NCBI GenBank assembly: GCA_030727405.1
Contig: JANRBR010000030.1
Span: forward strand, 1-62,901
Direction of reading: 5' to 3'
DNA length: 62,901 nucleotides
DNA from: Crocinitomicaceae bacterium
GTDB taxonomy: Bacteria > Bacteroidota > Bacteroidia > Flavobacteriales_D > Crocinitomicaceae
This document shows, piece by piece, positions 54,670-62,901 of this stretch. A program made the translations under genes and the position numbers. The notes below the pieces were generated by a model, which was not told the origin of the DNA, made no database searches, and was given only the letters and a program-made list of their open reading frames with translations. Position 1 is the stretch's first letter; every line of letters begins with the position of its first letter.

Positions 54670-56592
54670 ATGAGGAACTTTTTCTTGATTATCGCACTTT
54701 TAGTTACGACAATTAGTGCAAACGCCACAAAAGATCGCATTCAGTATTCAAAGAAAATTGAGGGATACCTCGTCGATTACAAAACGCGCAACGAAGTGGA
54801 AAAAGTGAAGGTGAGCCTTACTTCCATGGTGAATGGAAAAGTGTACACCGCCGAAACAGATGAGAATGGTGTGTTCACATTCAGAAATGTGCCCATCGGA
54901 AAAAGTAAAATCATGTTGATCGATAAAGATTACCGTCCTGAGACATTGAAAGTTTTCGAAACCAACGCAAAAGAACACTTAATTCATTACACCTTTAGCA
55001 AAACCCAACCATTTACAGCCCACCTTAAGGTTTCATGGATGTTCAACTGGGGAGATCGTAAAGTGACCGAAAACGGAAAAACCTTGGTGAAGGAAAATTA
55101 TTGGTCACATGTCATGGCGAAAGTCATTTTGGTCATTTACGGACTTTGTTTGATTTTGATTTTTTACTACAGTGTTGTACAGTTGTCCTTGGCATTTGCC
55201 TATAGAAGGCAACGAAAAACACAGCAAAGCCGAGTAGAACCAGCATTTGATTTGTCAAAAGCGCCAATGGTAACGGTTCAATTGCCGATGTTCAATGAAA
55301 TGTATGTGGCTGATCGCATCATAGAAACGATTGCAGAATTTGAATACCCTAAAGAGAAATTTCAAATTCAAGTATTGGATGATTCAACCGATGAAACCAA
55401 AGAAATCATTGCTAAAAAAGTAGCTGAAGTAGCCGCTAGAGGCATCAACATTCAACACATTCACCGAATCGATCGCACCGGATATAAAGCAGGGGCATTG
55501 GATGCAGCCATGGACCAAGTTCAAGGAGAATTCATTGCTATTTTTGATGCGGATTTCGTTCCGGACAAAGATTTCCTTTTGCGCACCATTCCTTATTTTA
55601 ATTCAGACAAAATTGGGGTTGTTCAAACGCGTTGGGGTCACTTAAATAAATCTTATTCCTTGTTAACTGAACTTCAAGCATTCGGATTAAACGGACACTT
55701 TGCGATTGAGCAAGGAGGAAGAAATGCACAAGGTCACTACATTAACTTTAACGGTACCGCTGGTGTTTGGAGAAAAGCATGCATCGAAGATGCAGGTGGA
55801 TGGGAACACGACACGATTACGGAAGATTTAGACTTAAGTTACCGTGCACAAATGCGTGGTTGGAAATTTACCTATTTAGAAGAAGTGGAATCGCCAGCTG
55901 AGTTACCAATCACAATGTCGGCTTTGAAAAGTCAACAGCACCGTTGGATGAAAGGTGGTGCAGAAGTATTCATTAAAATGTGGAAACGCATTGTGACAAC
56001 TAAGGGCTTAAAATTCTCCGACCGTTTACATGGCTTGGCGCATTTATTCAATTCTTCCGTATTCGTATTCATCTTGATCCTTTCTTTGTTGAGCTTACCT
56101 GTTTTACACATTAAGGACTCATTCTCTGATTTGAACTTCTTTATTCAAGTTGGTGGTGCCTTTTTATCCAGTACGGTATTCCTCGCATTTTACTATTGGA
56201 ATGCATACAGAGATAAAAAAGGTCATTTCTTTAGTGATTTAATCCAATTTATTAAGCGTTTTGTTCAATTCCTTACTGTATCCATGGCGCTTTCATTAAG
56301 CAACTCAGTGGCGGTGATTGAAGGATACCTTGGGATCAAAAGTTCATTTGTTCGTACACCGAAATTCAACGTGGCGAAAAAAGATGAGTTTACGGGGAAC
56401 AAATACGATAAAAAGAGCTTATCGATCATCAACATTGCCGAAGGGATACTGATGTTAGTATTTGGATTTACGGCGGTTAACCGTGCGATTTATGGGGATT
56501 TGGGAATGGTACCATTCCATTTGATGTTAACCTTTGGTTACGGTGTGATTTTCTTTAATACACTGAAAGAAAATAGAACGCAACAAGCTTAA
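54670..56592 (+). CDS. family 2 glycosyltransferase with N-terminal carboxypeptidase-regulatory-like domain
   Basis: 640 residues from the ATG at 54670. A signal-like segment (1-19) is followed by a beta-sandwich of the CarboxypepD-regulatory type (~28-100, EGYLVDYKTRNEVEKVKVSL and GVFTFRNVPIGKSKIML). A membrane helix at ~140-162 leads into a processive GT2 domain: VQLPMFNEMYVADR, QVLDDSTDE, IFDADFVPD, TEDLDLSYRAQ and QQHRWMKGG (the D, DxD, ED and QxxRW set). Four more helices follow. It resembles cellulose-synthase-like or beta-mannan/glucosylceramide-type enzymes. The product is unknown. It begins 41 bases after the peptidase gene. Confidence 0.87.
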   Translation: MRNFFLIIALLVTTISANATKDRIQYSKKIEGYLVDYKTRNEVEKVKVSLTSMVNGKVYTAETDENGVFTFRNVPIGKSKIMLIDKDYRPETLKVFETNAKEHLIHYTFSKTQPFTAHLKVSWMFNWGDRKVTENGKTLVKENYWSHVMAKVILVIYGLCLILIFYYSVVQLSLAFAYRRQRKTQQSRVEPAFDLSKAPMVTVQLPMFNEMYVADRIIETIAEFEYPKEKFQIQVLDDSTDETKEIIAKKVAEVAARGINIQHIHRIDRTGYKAGALDAAMDQVQGEFIAIFDADFVPDKDFLLRTIPYFNSDKIGVVQTRWGHLNKSYSLLTELQAFGLNGHFAIEQGGRNAQGHYINFNGTAGVWRKACIEDAGGWEHDTITEDLDLSYRAQMRGWKFTYLEEVESPAELPITMSALKSQQHRWMKGGAEVFIKMWKRIVTTKGLKFSDRLHGLAHLFNSSVFVFILILSLLSLPVLHIKDSFSDLNFFIQVGGAFLSSTVFLAFYYWNAYRDKKGHFFSDLIQFIKRFVQFLTVSMALSLSNSVAVIEGYLGIKSSFVRTPKFNVAKKDEFTGNKYDKKSLSIINIAEGILMLVFGFTAVNRAIYGDLGMVPFHLMLTFGYGVIFFNTLKENRTQQA

Positions 56593-56976
56593 TTACTCTT
56601 TCGTTATCGATAAACTTTCGAGTTTTACATCCGATTTGTTGGTGTGAAAATGAAAAGTGCTTCGAAAGGATTCTCCCTTTGAAACATAGGTGCCTATCGT
56701 GTAATGATCATCCCCGGTTTCTTTTCCCTTAAACTTAAACGAAAAAGTGCCTTTCGGGTATTTCGTGAAAAATCCTTGTAGAATGATCTCGGCCTGTGCA
56801 ATGGGGTACACCGCTTCCTTGCCTTGAATGTTTAATGAAATTTTATCTTTTCCCAAATGCACCAGCGTTTTGGCGTCATTGTTTTCCATGGATCGTTCGA
56901 TGGTTGTATAGGGAATATCTCCGGATAAGCGTAAACTCAAAATGAGGCCCGTCAGAAAGGTAAGAATTGTATTCAT
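56593..56976 (-). CDS. DUF4783-like secreted protein
   Basis: 127 residues, short hydrophobic N-terminus (LTFLTGLILSLRLSGD) and a compact alpha+beta body with YPIAQAEIILQGFFTKYPKGTFSFKFKG, as in DUF4783 (NTF2-like shape). Function unknown. Its stop directly abuts the stop of the convergent glycosyltransferase gene. Confidence 0.72.
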   Translation of the reverse strand: MNTILTFLTGLILSLRLSGDIPYTTIERSMENNDAKTLVHLGKDKISLNIQGKEAVYPIAQAEIILQGFFTKYPKGTFSFKFKGKETGDDHYTIGTYVSKGESFRSTFHFHTNKSDVKLESLSITKE

Positions 56977-57051
56977 AACCTGCCTTCAGCAAAAATAGTG
57001 CCGAAAACAAGGCGCGTAAAAATCTTTTTGGTGATCCCATTTGGACTTTCC

Positions 57052-57078
57052 TTGACTTCGAACTTTTCCTTAACTTTG
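57052..57078 (+). promoter_or_regulatory. cysS promoter: TTG-N16-TAACTTTG
   Basis: TTG at 57052-57054, 16 bases, TAACTTTG at 57071-57078. The box ends five bases before the first ATG (57084). If transcription begins at that ATG, the second in-frame ATG (57096) becomes a candidate start. Confidence 0.6.
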
Positions 57079-57083
57079 TCCAC

Positions 57084-58559
57084 ATGCATTTACCCATGAA
57101 AGACCAACAGAAACACTTAGTTATTTATAATAGCATGAAAGGTGAAAAGCAAGCCTTTGTTCCCATTCACGAAAACTTTGTGGGGATGTATGTTTGTGGT
57201 CCAACCTTATACAGTGAGCCACACATGGGGAATATGCGTACGTTCATCAATTTTGACCTCATCTATCGCTACTTGTTGCATCTTGGATTTCAGGTAAAGT
57301 ATGTGCGAAACATCACCGATGCCGGTCACATCACCAATAGTGCCGGAAACGACGAAGATTCCATTGGGAAAGCAGCTCGAGCCGAACAATTGCAATCCTT
57401 GGAAATCGTTTACAAATACAATGTTCGTTTCCAAGAATTACAGCGGATTTACAACCTACTTCCGCCAAGCATTGAACCAACGGCTACTGGACACATACAA
57501 GAACAAATTGAAGTCATTGAACAAATCATCGCAAATGGCTATGCATACAGTGTGAATGGTTCCGTATACTTCGATACCAAACGATACATGCAGGATTTCA
57601 ATTATGGCATACTAAGTGGACGAAAAGTAGATGAGTTAGAAAACGATACCCGTCAATTAAATGCCCAGGACGAAAAACGTTTCTTCGCTGATTTCGCACT
57701 ATGGAAGAAAGCAAATCCAGACGATATGCAAATTTGGCGCTCACCTTGGGGTGATGGAAATCCAGGTTGGCACATCGAATGTACCGCAATGAGCACCAAA
57801 TATTTGGGGAAACAATTCGACATTCACGGTGGTGGAATGGATTTAAAATTCCCGCATCACGAAGATGAAATTGCCCAAAGTTGCGCTTCACATGGTTGCA
57901 ATCCGGCTAATTATTGGATGCACGCCAATATGTTGAATGTGAATGGACAAAAAATGAGTAAGTCCTTTGGAAATTACTTTTTACCGAAGGAAATCATTGA
58001 AGGAACTACTGAATTATTCGACAAACCTTACAGTGCGAATGTGCTCCGTTTTTTCATGATGCAAGCACACTACCGCAGCAACTTGGATTTTACACAGGAA
58101 GCATTGAACGCTTCCGAAAAAGGATTCGCTCGATTGATGGAAGGACTCAAAACCATCGATAAGCTTCCAACTGGTTCTTCTTCATTTGATGTAGATGCCT
58201 TGATTGCTTCATTTTATACGGCCATGAACGACGATTTCAATGCACCTATTTTAGTGGCGAACTTATTTGAGGCCGTGAAATACATCAACCTCATCAACGA
58301 CGGAAATGCCAGTATTTCGGAATCGGATAAACTAAATCTGACTTCGGCCATGCAATCCTTTGTGTATGATGTACTTGGTTTGATGTCAGAACAAGAATCT
58401 GGGAATGGTAAATTGGCCCCTGTAATGGATTTAGTTCTTGACTTACGTCAACAAGCGCGTACAAATAAAGATTGGACAACCTCTGATAAAATTCGCGATG
58501 GACTTGCCGCTGCTGGAATTGTGGTAAAAGACGGGAAAGAAGGAACTACCTGGAATTAA
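57084..58559 (+). CDS. cysS: cysteinyl-tRNA synthetase
   Basis: 491 residues, class [18 protein letters not shown] carries the zinc Cys and the HIGH-type motif; the other zinc ligands are in [10 protein letters not shown] and [19 protein letters not shown] is the second signature; the DALR-type helical domain and tail complete it. The start may be 57084 or 57096. The stop shares a TTAA with the convergent DUF3050 gene. Confidence 0.97.
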   Translation: MHLPMKDQQKHLVIYNSMKGEKQAFVPIHENFVGMYVCGPTLYSEPHMGNMRTFINFDLIYRYLLHLGFQVKYVRNITDAGHITNSAGNDEDSIGKAARAEQLQSLEIVYKYNVRFQELQRIYNLLPPSIEPTATGHIQEQIEVIEQIIANGYAYSVNGSVYFDTKRYMQDFNYGILSGRKVDELENDTRQLNAQDEKRFFADFALWKKANPDDMQIWRSPWGDGNPGWHIECTAMSTKYLGKQFDIHGGGMDLKFPHHEDEIAQSCASHGCNPANYWMHANMLNVNGQKMSKSFGNYFLPKEIIEGTTELFDKPYSANVLRFFMMQAHYRSNLDFTQEALNASEKGFARLMEGLKTIDKLPTGSSSFDVDALIASFYTAMNDDFNAPILVANLFEAVKYINLINDGNASISESDKLNLTSAMQSFVYDVLGLMSEQESGNGKLAPVMDLVLDLRQQARTNKDWTTSDKIRDGLAAAGIVVKDGKEGTTWN

Positions 58560-59344
58560 TCTTCGCTTGATGTATTTGAATAACTGGGTGTCATTAGTCC
58601 ATTCCAAAGTTTGATGCGCATTTCTAAAGCAGTCTTAGCACATGCTGTTGCTTCCAGCCATTTCTCATCATCGTCACCACAAATCTCCTCTATCATTCGT
58701 AAGGAGATCGGTCCATGGTCACCTCCATCAATTTCGATGTGGCGCTCCAAGTAGTATAGTAATTTTGAAATGTTTTCTTGTCCTTGCGTTTTCATTTCGC
58801 GTAGAATCTCAATAAACATATCCGGAATCAAGTCTTCACGTCCAAACGTAAATACCGAAGCAATTTTATGCATTTCTTCCGTTTCGATCACCGAAAAAGT
58901 AAAGCGGACAAAGTCTTTGGTTTCTTCGTTGATGTCCAGTTGATATAAGGCCTCTTCGACCGATTTACCGTAAGAAATCCATTCGGTAAGTTGGTGTATT
59001 GGCAAGGTGTTTGCACCGATTTGATGCATTGCCTCTAAGTACATTTCGAAGTGACTTGCTACTTTTCCATCAGCATCTGTATCCGATTCCTCCCCCAAAA
59101 CAATTTCATTGATGAATCTTCTAGTTTCTGGAGATCCCTTCGGAGACCAAGGAAGTTCCACACAGGTAAGTCCGCGTTGCAAGGCCTTCAATAAACTCAT
59201 GAAGTCCCAAACAGCAAAAATATGCTGTCCCATGAAGGATTGGAAATCTTCAACGGTTTGGATTTGAGCATAGAGCGGGTGCTCCACTAACTGTTGTCTT
59301 AACTCGTTGATTTCTGCTTGTAAGGTAAGAATACGTGCGTTCAT
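58556..59344 (-). CDS. DUF3050 protein (heme-oxygenase-like helical fold)
   Basis: 262 residues, all helical. Family-wide motifs: FMGQHIFAVWDFMSLLKALQ, TRRFINEIVLGEESD, ASHFEMYLEAMHQIGA, FTFGREDLIPDMF and YLERHIEIDGGDHGPIS. The conserved Glu/His/Asp set (EExD, SHFE, RHIEIDGGDH) looks able to bind two metals as in heme-oxygenase-like diiron enzymes, but this is inference. Cytoplasmic. A 9-bp inverted repeat lies upstream. Confidence 0.85.
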   Translation of the reverse strand: MNARILTLQAEINELRQQLVEHPLYAQIQTVEDFQSFMGQHIFAVWDFMSLLKALQRGLTCVELPWSPKGSPETRRFINEIVLGEESDTDADGKVASHFEMYLEAMHQIGANTLPIHQLTEWISYGKSVEEALYQLDINEETKDFVRFTFSVIETEEMHKIASVFTFGREDLIPDMFIEILREMKTQGQENISKLLYYLERHIEIDGGDHGPISLRMIEEICGDDDEKWLEATACAKTALEMRIKLWNGLMTPSYSNTSSED

Positions 59345-59399
59345 ACTGAAAAAGTTAGTGGTGAAATAAGGTTTCTAAGTGCCCGATAAAATTAAGCGA

Positions 59400-59440
59400 T
59401 GCAAAAAGAACTTCCTATCAATTCAAACAAACTTTTTGCA
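59400..59440. repeat. 9-bp inverted repeat upstream of the DUF3050 gene
   Basis: TGCAAAAAG (59400-59408) and CTTTTTGCA (59432-59440), perfect, 23 bases apart. It lies between the aspS stop and the DUF3050 start, both minus strand. It could be an operator or part of aspS 3' processing. Confidence 0.5.
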
Positions 59441-59473
59441 CAAAAGTTGCGCGAAAAATGAACAATTATTGAA

Positions 59474-61219
59474 TTAGGACAATTTAATTCCCAACTCTTT
59501 TAATTGCGCATCATTCAATGGTGAAGGAGCATCAATCATTGTGTCTCGACCACTGTTGTTTTTCGGGAACGCGATGTAGTCACGAATGGACTCTGATCCA
59601 CCCATAGTTGCCACCAAACGATCCAATCCGAATGCCAAACCACCGTGTGGAGGCGCGCCGTATTCGAAAGCACTCATTAAGAAACCGAATTGCGCTTGTG
59701 CTTCTTCTTTGGTGAATCCTAACAAATCGAACATGCGGGACTGTAGGTCTCTATCGTGGATTCGAATTGATCCACCACCCAATTCCACACCATTCATGGC
59801 AAGGTCATAGGCATTGGCGCGTACTTTTCCAGGATCTGTATTGATTAAATGCAAATCTTCCGGTTTCGGAGAAGTGAATGGATGGTGCATCGCATGGTAG
59901 CGCTCACTATCCTCATCCCACTCCAATAAAGGGAAATCATAGACCCATAATGGAGCAAATTCATTAGGATTGCGGAGCCCAAGTTGCGTGCCTAAAAACA
60001 AACGAAGTTCGTTCATCTGTTTTCTGGTTTTCGCTGTGTCTCCACTTAATAGCAACAATAAGTCTCCCGGTTGTGCGCCAGCTTTCTCCGCCATCGCTTT
60101 CAAATCCGCTTCATCGTAAAATTTGTCGACGCTTGATTTAAACGTACCGTCTAAGTTGTATTTCACATAGACCAATCCTTTGGCGCCAATTTGCGGACGT
60201 TTTACCCATTCGGTTAATTCATCCAATTGCTTGCGCGTGTACTCTGAACAACCAACAGCGTTGATGGCAAGGACCATCTCCGAACTATTGAATACAACGA
60301 ATTCCTTTTGTTGGGCGATTTCCGTCAAGTCAACGAATTCCATCCCAAAACGAATGTCAGGTTTATCAGATCCATAGCGTTCCATTGCTTCTGCGTAACT
60401 CATTCTTGGGAAAGGTCCTTCGAAATTCACTCCGCGTACTTCGGCGAACAAATGCTTGATCAATCCTTCGAACATGTCTAGGATGTCATTTTGTTCCACA
60501 AATGCCATTTCACAGTCGATTTGGGTGAACTCTGGCTGACGATCCGCGCGTAAATCCTCATCACGGAAACATTTCACGATTTGGTAGTAGCGATCGAATC
60601 CACTCACCATCAACAATTGTTTGAAGGTTTGTGGCGATTGTGGCAATGCGTAGAATTGTCCCTCGTTCATGCGACTTGGCACGACAAAATCACGTGCACC
60701 TTCTGGCGTCGACTTAATTAAAACCGGTGTTTCGACATCTAAGAAATCCTTGGAGTCTAAGTATTTTCTTGTTTCCAACGCCACACGGTTACGCAAGCGC
60801 AATTTCTCCAGTACTGGATTACGGCGTAAGTCTAAGTAACGGTATTGCATGCGGATTTCATCTCCACCATCTGTATCGTCTTCAATGGTAAATGGCGGTA
60901 GTTTAGCAGCGTTTAAAACCTTGATTTCGCTTACATTGATTTCAATGTCACCTGTCGGCATATTGCGGTTTTTACTACTTCTTTCGATAACAGAACCTGT
61001 CACTTGAATCACAAACTCACGTCCTAATTTTCGTGCTTGTTCTCCTAATGCAGCATTCACCTCCATGTTAAATGCCAATTGAGTGATCCCATAACGATCG
61101 CGTAAGTCGACGAACGTCATTCCACCTAAATCACGGGAACGTTGCACCCAACCTGCTAAAGTCACGGTATTCCCTACATTTTCCATTCTTAATTCACCAC
61201 AAGTGTGCGAGCGATACAT
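59474..61219 (-). CDS. aspS: aspartyl-tRNA synthetase
   Basis: 581 residues, bacterial class II type. N-terminal OB-fold anticodon domain ([31 protein letters not shown]). Class II motif 2 [21 protein letters not shown], a GAD insertion domain (~290-420), and motif 3 [24 protein letters not shown] on the minus strand (61246-61239) is an exact -7 match, 19 bases before the ATG. Whether it also charges tRNA-Asn cannot be told from here. Confidence 0.97.
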   Translation of the reverse strand: MYRSHTCGELRMENVGNTVTLAGWVQRSRDLGGMTFVDLRDRYGITQLAFNMEVNAALGEQARKLGREFVIQVTGSVIERSSKNRNMPTGDIEINVSEIKVLNAAKLPPFTIEDDTDGGDEIRMQYRYLDLRRNPVLEKLRLRNRVALETRKYLDSKDFLDVETPVLIKSTPEGARDFVVPSRMNEGQFYALPQSPQTFKQLLMVSGFDRYYQIVKCFRDEDLRADRQPEFTQIDCEMAFVEQNDILDMFEGLIKHLFAEVRGVNFEGPFPRMSYAEAMERYGSDKPDIRFGMEFVDLTEIAQQKEFVVFNSSEMVLAINAVGCSEYTRKQLDELTEWVKRPQIGAKGLVYVKYNLDGTFKSSVDKFYDEADLKAMAEKAGAQPGDLLLLLSGDTAKTRKQMNELRLFLGTQLGLRNPNEFAPLWVYDFPLLEWDEDSERYHAMHHPFTSPKPEDLHLINTDPGKVRANAYDLAMNGVELGGGSIRIHDRDLQSRMFDLLGFTKEEAQAQFGFLMSAFEYGAPPHGGLAFGLDRLVATMGGSESIRDYIAFPKNNSGRDTMIDAPSPLNDAQLKELGIKLS

Positions 61220-61351
61220 AACATTGATTTTTGAATTGCAAAGTTACAAAAGTTATCCCGAACAGAAAGGACGTACCAAGAGAAAGCGAAGCGCCAAAAG
61301 AAAATCGAGCATACTTCCACTTTTGTTACCCATTATGGACCTAGAAATGTG

Positions 61352-61359
61352 TAAATTTG
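61352..61359 (+). promoter_or_regulatory. putative -7 element (TAAATTTG) of the ALDH7-type gene
   Basis: Exact TAnnTTTG match, 19 bases before the ATG at 61379. The nearest upstream TTG is farther away than usual. Confidence 0.4.
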
Positions 61360-61378
61360 TCCCATAAAATCAACACGT

Positions 61379-62901
61379 ATGTCAACAATTGGATCAGAAG
61401 AAATGAAAGGAATTCTTAATCAATTAGGAATTCAATCCACTAATTCAGGTGCTTCCACAGGGAGCAACTGGATGAATACAACCGGAGCAACCATTGACTC
61501 CATCTCGCCTGTAGATGGAAAATTAATTGCTTCTGTTCAATCTGCTACTGCAGCAGATTACAACGCATTAATTGAAAAAGCACAAGGAGCATTTGTTGAA
61601 TGGCGTAAAATTCCTGCACCAAAAAGAGGTGAGGTTGTGCGTCAATTAGCAGAGCGCATTCGTTTTTACAAAGAGCCACTTGGGAAATTGGTTTCTTACG
61701 AAATGGGGAAATCACTTCAAGAAGGACTTGGTGAAGTACAAGAGATGATTGACATCTGTGATTTTGCTGTTGGACTTTCTCGTCAGTTGTACGGATTAAC
61801 CATGCATTCAGAGCGTCCAGGACACCGCATGTACGAGCAATACCACCCACTTGGAATCGTTGGGATCATTTCCGCATTTAACTTCCCGGTTGCTGTATGG
61901 AATTGGAACACAGCACTTGCGTGGGTTTGTGGAGACGTCTGTATTTGGAAACCATCTGAAAAAACTCCTTTGACTGCGATTGCTTGTCAACGCATCACAC
62001 AAGAAGTTTTCGAAGCGAATGGCGTTCCAGAAGGTGTATCCAATGTGATCATCGGCGATGCTGAAATCGGAAAATTAATGGCAAACGACGGACGTGTTCC
62101 GTTAATTTCTGCCACTGGATCTACACGTATGGGTAAATCTGTTGGAGCAGCAGTTGGCGAGCGTTTAGGTCGTTCTCTATTAGAATTAGGAGGAAACAAT
62201 GCGATCATCATCACGCCAAGTGCAGATTTGAAAATGGTTGTTCCAGGAGCAGTATTTGGAGCAGTTGGAACAGCTGGACAACGTTGTACGTCAACACGTC
62301 GTTTGATCGTTCATGCATCCATCTACGATAAAGTAACGGAAGCTTTGACATCGGCATACAAGCAATTGAGCATTGGAAATCCATTGGATCAGAACAACCA
62401 CGTTGGACCATTAATCGACCAAGATGCGGTGAAGAATTACCTTCATGCGATTGAGGCAGCTCAAAAAGAAGGTGGAAAAGTATTGGTTGAAGGCGGTGTA
62501 TTGAGCGGTCCAGGTTATGAATCTGGTTGCTACGTGAAACCATGTATCATTGAAGCAGAGAATCATTTTGCGATTGTGCAACACGAAACATTCGCGCCGA
62601 TTCTTTACGTAATGAAATACAGCGGAGACGTTTACGAAGCAATCGCTTTACAAAATGGCGTTCCACAAGGACTTTCATCTGCCATCATGACGAATGAATT
62701 AAAAGAATCAGAAGCGTTCTTAGCAGCAGCAGGATCTGACTGTGGAATCGCAAATGTCAACATCGGAACATCTGGTGCGGAGATTGGTGGAGCTTTCGGT
62801 GGAGAGAAAGAAACAGGTGGTGGACGCGAGTCCGGATCTGATGCATGGAAAGTGTACATGCGTCGTCAGACAAATACCATCAACTATTCCGATAGTTTGC
62901 C
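61379..62901 (+). CDS. ALDH7-type aldehyde dehydrogenase (aminoadipate-semialdehyde dehydrogenase-like; 3' end outside window)
   Basis: Open from the ATG at 61379 to the right edge, 507 complete codons; the family is about 510 residues, so only a few are missing. Antiquitin-like features: YHPLGIVGIISAFNFPVAVWNWN, KPSEKTPLT, SATGSTRMGKSVG, LELGGNNAIII (base Glu), AGQRCTSTRRL (catalytic Cys) and GGAFGGEKETGGGRESGSDAWK. Members oxidise alpha-aminoadipate semialdehyde/piperideine-6-carboxylate in lysine breakdown. No other lysine genes are in view. Confidence 0.93.
   Translation, partial: MSTIGSEEMKGILNQLGIQSTNSGASTGSNWMNTTGATIDSISPVDGKLIASVQSATAADYNALIEKAQGAFVEWRKIPAPKRGEVVRQLAERIRFYKEPLGKLVSYEMGKSLQEGLGEVQEMIDICDFAVGLSRQLYGLTMHSERPGHRMYEQYHPLGIVGIISAFNFPVAVWNWNTALAWVCGDVCIWKPSEKTPLTAIACQRITQEVFEANGVPEGVSNVIIGDAEIGKLMANDGRVPLISATGSTRMGKSVGAAVGERLGRSLLELGGNNAIIITPSADLKMVVPGAVFGAVGTAGQRCTSTRRLIVHASIYDKVTEALTSAYKQLSIGNPLDQNNHVGPLIDQDAVKNYLHAIEAAQKEGGKVLVEGGVLSGPGYESGCYVKPCIIEAENHFAIVQHETFAPILYVMKYSGDVYEAIALQNGVPQGLSSAIMTNELKESEAFLAAAGSDCGIANVNIGTSGAEIGGAFGGEKETGGGRESGSDAWKVYMRRQTNTINYSDSL

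Noticed and set aside
59400..59440. Intrinsic terminator for aspS
   Set aside because: The repeat arms are AT-rich, 23 bases apart, and lack a terminal T-run outside the stem.

Overview
The window reads as a chromosomal segment of a member of the Bacteroidota, most likely order Flavobacteriales. The evidence is type IX secretion (T9SS) sorting domains of types A and B, a GldA-type gliding ABC ATPase, an S46 dipeptidyl-peptidase, a split transketolase, an F-ATPase operon without atpD/atpC, promoters of the TTG-N(16-21)-TAnnTTTG type, and AT-rich leaders without Shine-Dalgarno sequences. The closer placement (Crocinitomicaceae/Fluviicola-like) is inference. Genes are tightly packed. I see no phage, insertion sequence, CRISPR array, rRNA or tRNA gene, and no gene-free stretch above 300 bases; the largest gap is 26510-26798.

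Region 1 (1-16.9 kb): mnmE (cut by the left edge) lies downstream of an mbnH/mbnP-like di-heme enzyme and substrate pair and a methyltransferase. Then come oligopeptidase B, a DUF4421-like barrel protein, a secreted GH16 glucanase coupled to an aldehyde dehydrogenase, a MazG/pseudo-DEAD-box/unknown trio, the heme genes hemA-hemC-hemD with a GNAT-like gene, a HAD phosphatase, methylmalonyl-CoA epimerase and a T9SS cargo protein.

Region 2 (17.0-27.7 kb): hemJ, then the atpB-E-F-H-A-G operon with a clear promoter, a strong internal hairpin after atpE and a bidirectional terminator. Facing it is the sufA-B-C-D iron-sulfur assembly operon, whose promoter carries a perfect inverted repeat that looks like an operator. 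A secreted phosphodiesterase follows.

Region 3 (27.7-42.9 kb): a long-form urocanate hydratase, an 822-residue T9SS type B surface protein with a small secreted partner, a split transketolase whose halves are separated by a von Willebrand A gene, a DUF2892 membrane protein, a DUF255 thioredoxin-domain protein, and a three-gene SGNH/SGNH/MBOAT cassette likely to O-acylate a surface polymer.

Region 4 (43-62.9 kb): queA, tyrS, gldA, an O-antigen ligase-like protein, an S41 protease, rnpA, three small conserved or unknown genes, ribF, a DPP11-type S46 peptidase, a GT2 glycosyltransferase with an N-terminal carboxypeptidase-regulatory-like domain, cysS, a DUF3050 protein, aspS, and an ALDH7-type dehydrogenase cut by the right edge. 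Common themes are translation and tRNA modification, heme and Fe-S cofactors, energy conversion, and the cell envelope. The most interesting items are the degenerate DEAD-box protein, the T9SS-tailed MbnP with its MbnH partner, the VWA gene inside the transketolase operon, the suf operator, the atpE hairpin, and two genome-architecture habits: -7 boxes placed 4-5 nt before start codons, and convergent genes sharing one TTAA as both stop codons.
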